Below are positions 58,294-64,000 of a DNA stretch of 64,000 bases, piece after piece. Made by a program: the position numbers and the translations under genes. A model generated the notes under the pieces. That model was not told the origin of the DNA and did no database searches. It saw nothing but the letters and a program-made list of their open reading frames with translations. The stretch comes from Allacma fusca. Taxonomy: Eukaryota; Arthropoda; Collembola; Symphypleona; Sminthuridae. Each line of letters starts with the position of its first letter. The first letter of the stretch is position 1. The stretch spans positions 12,710,001 to 12,774,000 of the forward strand of contig OX359249.1 in NCBI GenBank assembly GCA_947179485.1, written 5' to 3'.

Positions 58294-61200
58294 CTAAAAG
58301 ACAGAAGAAGAAATGCAGCATGTAGTAACGGCGTACAGTAGTCGCCCAGGGGAAAGGCCTTTCAAGTGCAACCTTATACTTTGAGACACTCTTATACGAC
58401 AACGTTCCAGAAGAGCATCGTGTTCAGCTTTCGTAGTAAGTTGTACGGATACCTCTTACATCATCAACTGGGGAAACGATACTGACGAGAGAATAGCAGG
58501 AACAAAGTTTCGTCTTCCGGATGACCTGAAGTTTTCCGCGCATCGGATCAATACAAGCTTCGTTCGCTCAAAGTTCTCCTCCAAAACCAAACTAAAAGTG
58601 ATGGACCCACTCCTGGGCGTACGGACAACCTTTCCCTTCCTTCACGTACATACGTCCGTATGCTATCTCAGACTAGCTCGTCCTTTTAAGCCCCTGTATA
58701 TATGTGTGTTTCTGACTCCAGTGCTAAATCTTACTACAACTCTGTTTTTTTTATTCTTCCCTCACCAAACAAAAAGAACATTCTAGCACCGGATAGCCAT
58801 TTGCAGTACAGTCGAGTCTTATTACTAAGACTAAACAAAAATTGCGGTGAATGTCTGACTGACATTTATGCACATGATAATTTCCTCCGCCTCATATAAT
58901 GCTTTTTATAAGACATGCATGAGGTTCAGCCTAACACACAATTTATTACCATATAATCATGCTGGTACCATACACTATTTACGCTGTCTCTTCCAATTAC
59001 TGTGAGGTCTTGTATAATTCACGCTGCCTCCCAGATAAGGAGAGTTTCGTCTTATACTCATTAACCAGAGGCTATGACTGCCACAAGTAAATGACAAGAG
59101 TAGGATTTTCTGGTAATGTGCTTTATCACAAAAACGAATTATAATGGGCTGGTACAATGTATGTACAACTCCTGTCCCCTGCTAATTCGGCCCACAACGA
59201 CGAAACAAAACGCTCTTGCGGTTTTTGTCTAAATTTAGGAATTCTCACGATGAGGCTAACCATTATATATTCCAGGGCAAGTGCATTTTTAAGTATAATC
59301 GGTATGATTATTTACTTTTTTAAATGAAGGCAGTTGGAAGAAAAACCAATAGTCGAACCTTTGTGCTATTTACTTACGCTTGGGTAAGTAAGGAAGTGGA
59401 TGCGTATAAAACATAAAACTGGCGAGCTAGTATGAATCATACCTGACAGATACAATACGGAAAACTTAGCTTAAATTCAATACTGTTACACTTATTGTTA
59501 GTAGTACAGGATGCATATAGTTCTGAGTTCTAACAGGGGTTGTGCAATGTAAATATGCCTGGATACACTGACAGATATACGGAACTCACGGAACAGCAGG
59601 CAGCTTGTAAATAATCTGCACTGATTTATTGGAGCATTACGATTAGTATTAAGGAGCACATTCAATTTATTGGTTGTTATGTAGAAGAGGCCTATTGCGA
59701 GGGGTTCTTCATGTTATATATTTTTTATGACATGAGTTAGGATTGTCGTTGAACAGGGTAGTGGAAATACTTTTTTATTCATTGCTACTTCATAAAACAT
59801 AGGTACTTTTTTTTAGTAACGTTACTTCTGGTCCAATCGAAATTACAAACCGCAGCATGGTATTACTGGTCATAAGTCTGTCTGAGTTTTATTTTTTTTT
59901 TTGGCTATACTGTTGCTCACTCTAGCGCAGCCAGTGAAAAAAATGAGATGTAATAGAATGAGAAAATTTGAGACGGAGGAAAGTTTCCGAGGTCATATGA
60001 TATTTTTTGAAAGACGTAATCCCCTGATTATGAGCCTTTGTCAAAATAGAGAAAGAAGTACAAGAACTTACGTGATTTGATGTTGAGAGAGCGAGATGGT
60101 TTTCACAATTTTGATATTGAGTTAGACTCCAGAAGGCCATGACGATTGAGAAAAGAGTGAAAGTATGCCAAACTATCGAACTTTCACCATGATGCCATGC
60201 AACTGGGTACTAGGTTGCACGATCAATTCTCTAGCAACTCTGGAACACTTCTGCTGTTCAAACCCATCCGCAATTTTACGTAGCCCGTATGCAATGCAAG
60301 ATTCCTGACAGCAAGAGGGACAAAAAGAGAGCAGGCAGGGAACTAAATCGATACGAGCACGGAAAGTAGGACAATTGCTCTAGCCCGTCAACTGTAAACC
60401 ACTGATGTTGCGAGCACATTCAGTGATGATGGAACACCAACAATTCGTTACAACTCTTCCATCTCCAGAAATCCCTTGCTACTGCCAGAATGTCTCATGT
60501 ACTATCATCGCATCATCCTCTACTAAATAATGTGCCATTTATTTGACTACTATCCAGGGAGTTTACACAGCAAACTCATTCCCCACATATGTGAATATTC
60601 ATTTGGAATCCAAAAACACATTCATTCAAATAAGTACTTGCTAAAACCCACAAATGCGACACTTGCTTACGACTGGATACGATGCTATGTACACACATAT
60701 GTATGTACGTCTGTGATTATGTACATACATACAATACTACTCACTACTGGAATCGTATTTGTTGAATTTGGTAGATATACAATCACTGAACTCATCCAAA
60801 TGCAACCACACGAATCACAAAGCCTTTAAGCCACATGTGCAATTCCTCTGCTCCTGGGTGGAAATATCTACAATAATTTTACTTCATAAATGGAAATTAT
60901 TCCCAAAGCATGTTGTTTGTTTCCGCATCTTGCTTGCAAATAATTCAAGGGCAAATGGTGTAGCCAGTGTAAAGTTTAACTGAATCGTAATAATGCAACA
61001 AAGAAACAATTTATGCGTACTGAGGTGTTTATACATCTTTCCTAAATTATTGACACAAACAAACATCTCTAACTAATGAGTAAATATAAAGAAATACAAA
61101 ACAAGACAAGTTTTACGGACTACGATCTCCCATATGCAAACAAACGTAACACGAAGCTTACTATATGGTATTAAAAAGTGTACAAACAAAGAACTGCAAG

Positions 61201-63805
61201 GGAATCCGAAGGAGGGTAAGGAAAGTAAACTAGGGAGCAACACAAAACGCCGAAGAGATACAACATGAATTACATATGCTTAATCACATCACACTGAATA
61301 ATCAAACACTACTTTTACAAAGATTAATGGATCAGTCCTGTTTTAGCTTCGATTTACTCTCGCAACCATTATTAATTGTATTCCCATTCCCAGACATCCT
61401 ATTAAAATCATGCTTTGTTAAGCGGTGAAAAACTGTTGCCCACTTTAAGAAAATGATGACTGAGGGGTTAATGTCCACAACCACAAGAACACACAGGAGA
61501 ATCAAGGATTTCCAAGGTTTCCAGGAGGTTTTCTGGCATGGCAAAAACACATCTATACATAATTTATAAAAACAAAAAATGGCATTAGTTATCGGCTAAC
61601 AGCAGCACCAGAAGCCCAAATTAAATGGGTACATTTATACAGTTACAAAATTTAATCCCAACACTGTATTCACACACCACCTAACCATCATTCCCGTCAA
61701 TAATAAATACGATCTCCAAGCTCACAAAGTAATAAGTACGAAATTATAGGCAGAGATACAGGGAGGATAAAAGATACATATTTCCAAAAGAGTAGGTACG
61801 GGTTAACGCGCTAGTCATAAAGTTTTATGCAGTGCTGGTACTAGCACTTGTAAACCCACATGCAATAGCAAAATGTATTTAATGCTAGTATTAAAACCTT
61901 CGGTAAAATGCGCAGTATTGTACTCTGAACACGGCCAGTAACTAACATTAAAAGCAAAGCACGCCCCAAATGATCAAAAACACAGCACAATATCAATCAT
62001 CGCATATTTACATCCCCATCACCGGCAGCACACGAAATGTCATACAATCAAATATTTGCAATTCCCTGAAGCACCATATAGCCATTGCACTTAAGAAATG
62101 ATTACATTATATCTCAAAAATATGTTATAAAACATACCAAGAAAAGAATACATTTTTGAATTTCTCCAACAATAGTTCTTTATTGTTTTATATTTCTACC
62201 TATGATCAGTACAACAAATCTCAGCTGAACCATAAATCCACTGAAAACACATCACAGTTACCATACGATGAGTTAATGTTACACTATTTTTTAAATCTGT
62301 GATGATCACACCTTTTTTGTAAGTAACTAAAGTATATAAATTGACTGAAGGGTCGTATTTCTGCAATAAATTGATTGCTACAACAATCTGCAACGACTGC
62401 TTTACAATGTTTGAACAATTTCTATCGAAGAGCCTTCAGTGAAAAAATAACCGCCTTGAATTCTTTGCAATATTTAATCTAAAATCTCAAAACAATCTCT
62501 CACAATTTAACTACCAGTAATTTCTCCGCCGAACTATTCTTGAAGTGGAAAAACACAGTTAAGGTGTACTGATGCGACACGGTGACAACGTATTTGGACA
62601 AAAATTAAACGACCCTTGATTAGTACGGAATTTTGGAGATTCAAAAATCGGAACGAAAATATTTTCAACATACAATCTGCATTGTCAGGGCTTTGAACAC
62701 ATGAGCAATTAAGGTAAACGAATTCCTACTTTGGATGTATTTATGCTTAGGTTGAATGGCTGGATTTTGTGCAAATAACATTGATGGAGCAAAGAATTAC
62801 AATGTTACATATTTTCTGAAAAGTAAATATTCAGCAGATAGAAATAATCTTTTATATTCTAATAGACAAAACAATTATACTTTAAGTTCATTAAGACTAA
62901 CGCTTCATTAATGATACGCATTATGAATTATAATTATTCGTCAGAAAGGTGTACAATAATATACTGACAATAAATTACCAACTTATTATTGAATATCGGT
63001 TGCAACAATTCCGTAGTAAATGCTTTTCAATTATTCGAAAAAATCAACTCAAAATGCTATCACAACCTCATTATGCAATTAATGTAATGCTTTTAATATC
63101 ATATGTTACACATGGTTGTATGTTTGCATGTTCTCTAAATTATTTTATATACTTTCATATACCGTATTTATATAATATTGAAATAATAACATACGTGTCA
63201 TCGTTTATTCTATTATGCCGCTTTTTCTATTTGTGTTACTCATTTACTAGAAAATATTATTCCGGTTAGTACTTTTAGGGGTATTAGTTATACCTGGCAA
63301 CACTTCGTTACATAGGAAAAAGAATATAAGAATTCTATGTAGTCAACGAATAAGTAAGTTCGAAATATGATCGAAGGCCAGAATATTGGTAACACCACAC
63401 GGTAGACGTGATACGCTTGCACACCTTTGGCATATACTTTAATTAAATTAGACGAAAGCTAACAGACTACCGGTGACTTGTTTTCATTAACTATACATAT
63501 ATAGATACCGAACGATTCACATCAAACGAGTCAACACTACACACTACCCATGTGTTTGCAAAATATCACCTACGACTTCTTACTACCATATATGCATAAA
63601 TCTTTTTTGCATTGAAACTGCATGTACGTTTCAGAAACGCAGTTAGTCGTCGCTCTGAAAATAACTAACCCTATAATGCACCTTTTTTGACTTTTCGATG
63701 CTTAAAACTTTGACGATAAAAGTGGCATAGTTTGAAAATCGCATTTCATCTTTAAAAGAAAAGGGAAACATACGCTGCAAACCCAGCGTAAACATTTCCT
63801 AGAGT
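58294..63805. other. Upstream region of MADD, no coding gene recognised
   Basis: About 5.5 kb of AT-rich sequence. It should hold the MADD promoter and untranslated first exon; one candidate is minus-strand sequence ending at a strong GTAAGT donor at 60,066-60,071. Open frames here (for example 60,530-60,829 and 62,949-63,269) are unrecognisable and AT-biased. I cannot place a promoter. Confidence 0.4.
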
Positions 63806-63988
63806 TCATTTTCGCAATGTAGTTTTCGAAATCTTAGAGGTATTTACTACATTATTTGTGTTTAAATTTGATACACCTGGTTGTTTCGGTGACGTGCTAC
63901 CAATTTTGAATAAATATATATCCAGTGACTCGCATATTTCTTGACAAACTTTGCTGCAGTACCTCCATAGTTCGACGACTGCCCAAAT
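63806..63988 (-). CDS. Possible terminal exon of an unknown minus-strand gene (partial)
   Basis: A T-rich tract and TTTTGCAG acceptor precede 60 open codons beginning IWAVVELWRYCSKVCQEICE and SLDIYLFKIGSTSP, ending in TTLRK and TGA. Composition looks more coding-like than neighbouring frames (three Cys, two Trp, amphipathic start), but no family is recognised, and the rest of the gene would be beyond the right edge. Confidence 0.3.
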   Translation of the reverse strand: MWAVVELWRYCSKVCQEICESLDIYLFKIGSTSPKQPGVSNLNTNNVVNTSKISKTTLRK

Positions 63989-64000
63989 CTGCAAAACAAA

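Noticed and set aside
60190-60480. Faint resemblance to a THAP-type zinc finger start
   Set aside because: Frame is broken by several stops and conserved spacing is absent.
62949-63269. 106-codon ORF rich in I, F, Y and L
   Set aside because: AT-biased composition, no splice or domain context; hydrophobicity follows from base composition.

Overview
The window is nuclear DNA of an animal, most likely an insect or other arthropod. Genes are split by AT-rich GT..AG introns. The mobile DNA (BEL/Pao, hAT, pogo/Tigger-like) and the many GGTTAGGTTAGG-like tracts fit arthropods. No species can be named from sequence alone.

Layout. (1) 1-11.97 kb is a satellite block of a degenerate 13-bp monomer, consensus TTTCAAATTGCAG. 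It is punctuated by nine copies of a ~165-bp spacer module carrying TTAGG-like tracts, plus one diverged copy, and contains a near-identical 3,863-bp higher-order duplication. All apparent ORFs there are artefacts of the 13-bp period. (2) 12.0-12.7 kb is T-rich low-complexity DNA. (3) 13.1-15.97 kb holds a broken, possibly intron-containing hAT transposase with its 3' terminal region. (4) 16.39-17.47 kb is a pogo/Tigger-like non-autonomous element, probably with another element nested inside. (5) 18,631-26,786 is a nearly intact BEL/Pao retrotransposon on the minus strand. It has 804-bp LTRs about 99% identical, a 5-bp target duplication, a tRNA-Tyr-type primer site, and gag and pol in one frame split by a single stop. 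A 965-bp hAT-type MITE sits at its 3' LTR junction. (6) 28,381-28,666 is an almost perfect inverted repeat with 127-bp arms.

(7) 29.0-58.3 kb holds three host genes. YJU2/CCDC94 (a spliceosomal Prp19-associated factor; plus; four exons; 310 aa) is followed by a Maelstrom-domain protein (piRNA pathway family; plus; five coding exons; 325 aa; no HMG box). Converging on them is MADD/Rab3-GEF (DENN-domain GEF; minus; 28 coding exons plus a candidate 24-nt microexon; about 1,850 aa). I placed every MADD junction by splice consensus, reading phase and similarity to the known family. The last MADD exon has an apparent one-base frameshift at a homopolymer. (8) 58.3-63.8 kb upstream of MADD shows no convincing gene; a possible terminal exon of another minus-strand gene lies at the right edge.

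The three host genes have unrelated jobs: splicing, germline small-RNA silencing and Rab3 vesicle traffic. The most unusual parts are the two-level satellite, the transposon nesting at the BEL LTR junction, the HMG-less Maelstrom-like gene and the long hairpin upstream of YJU2.
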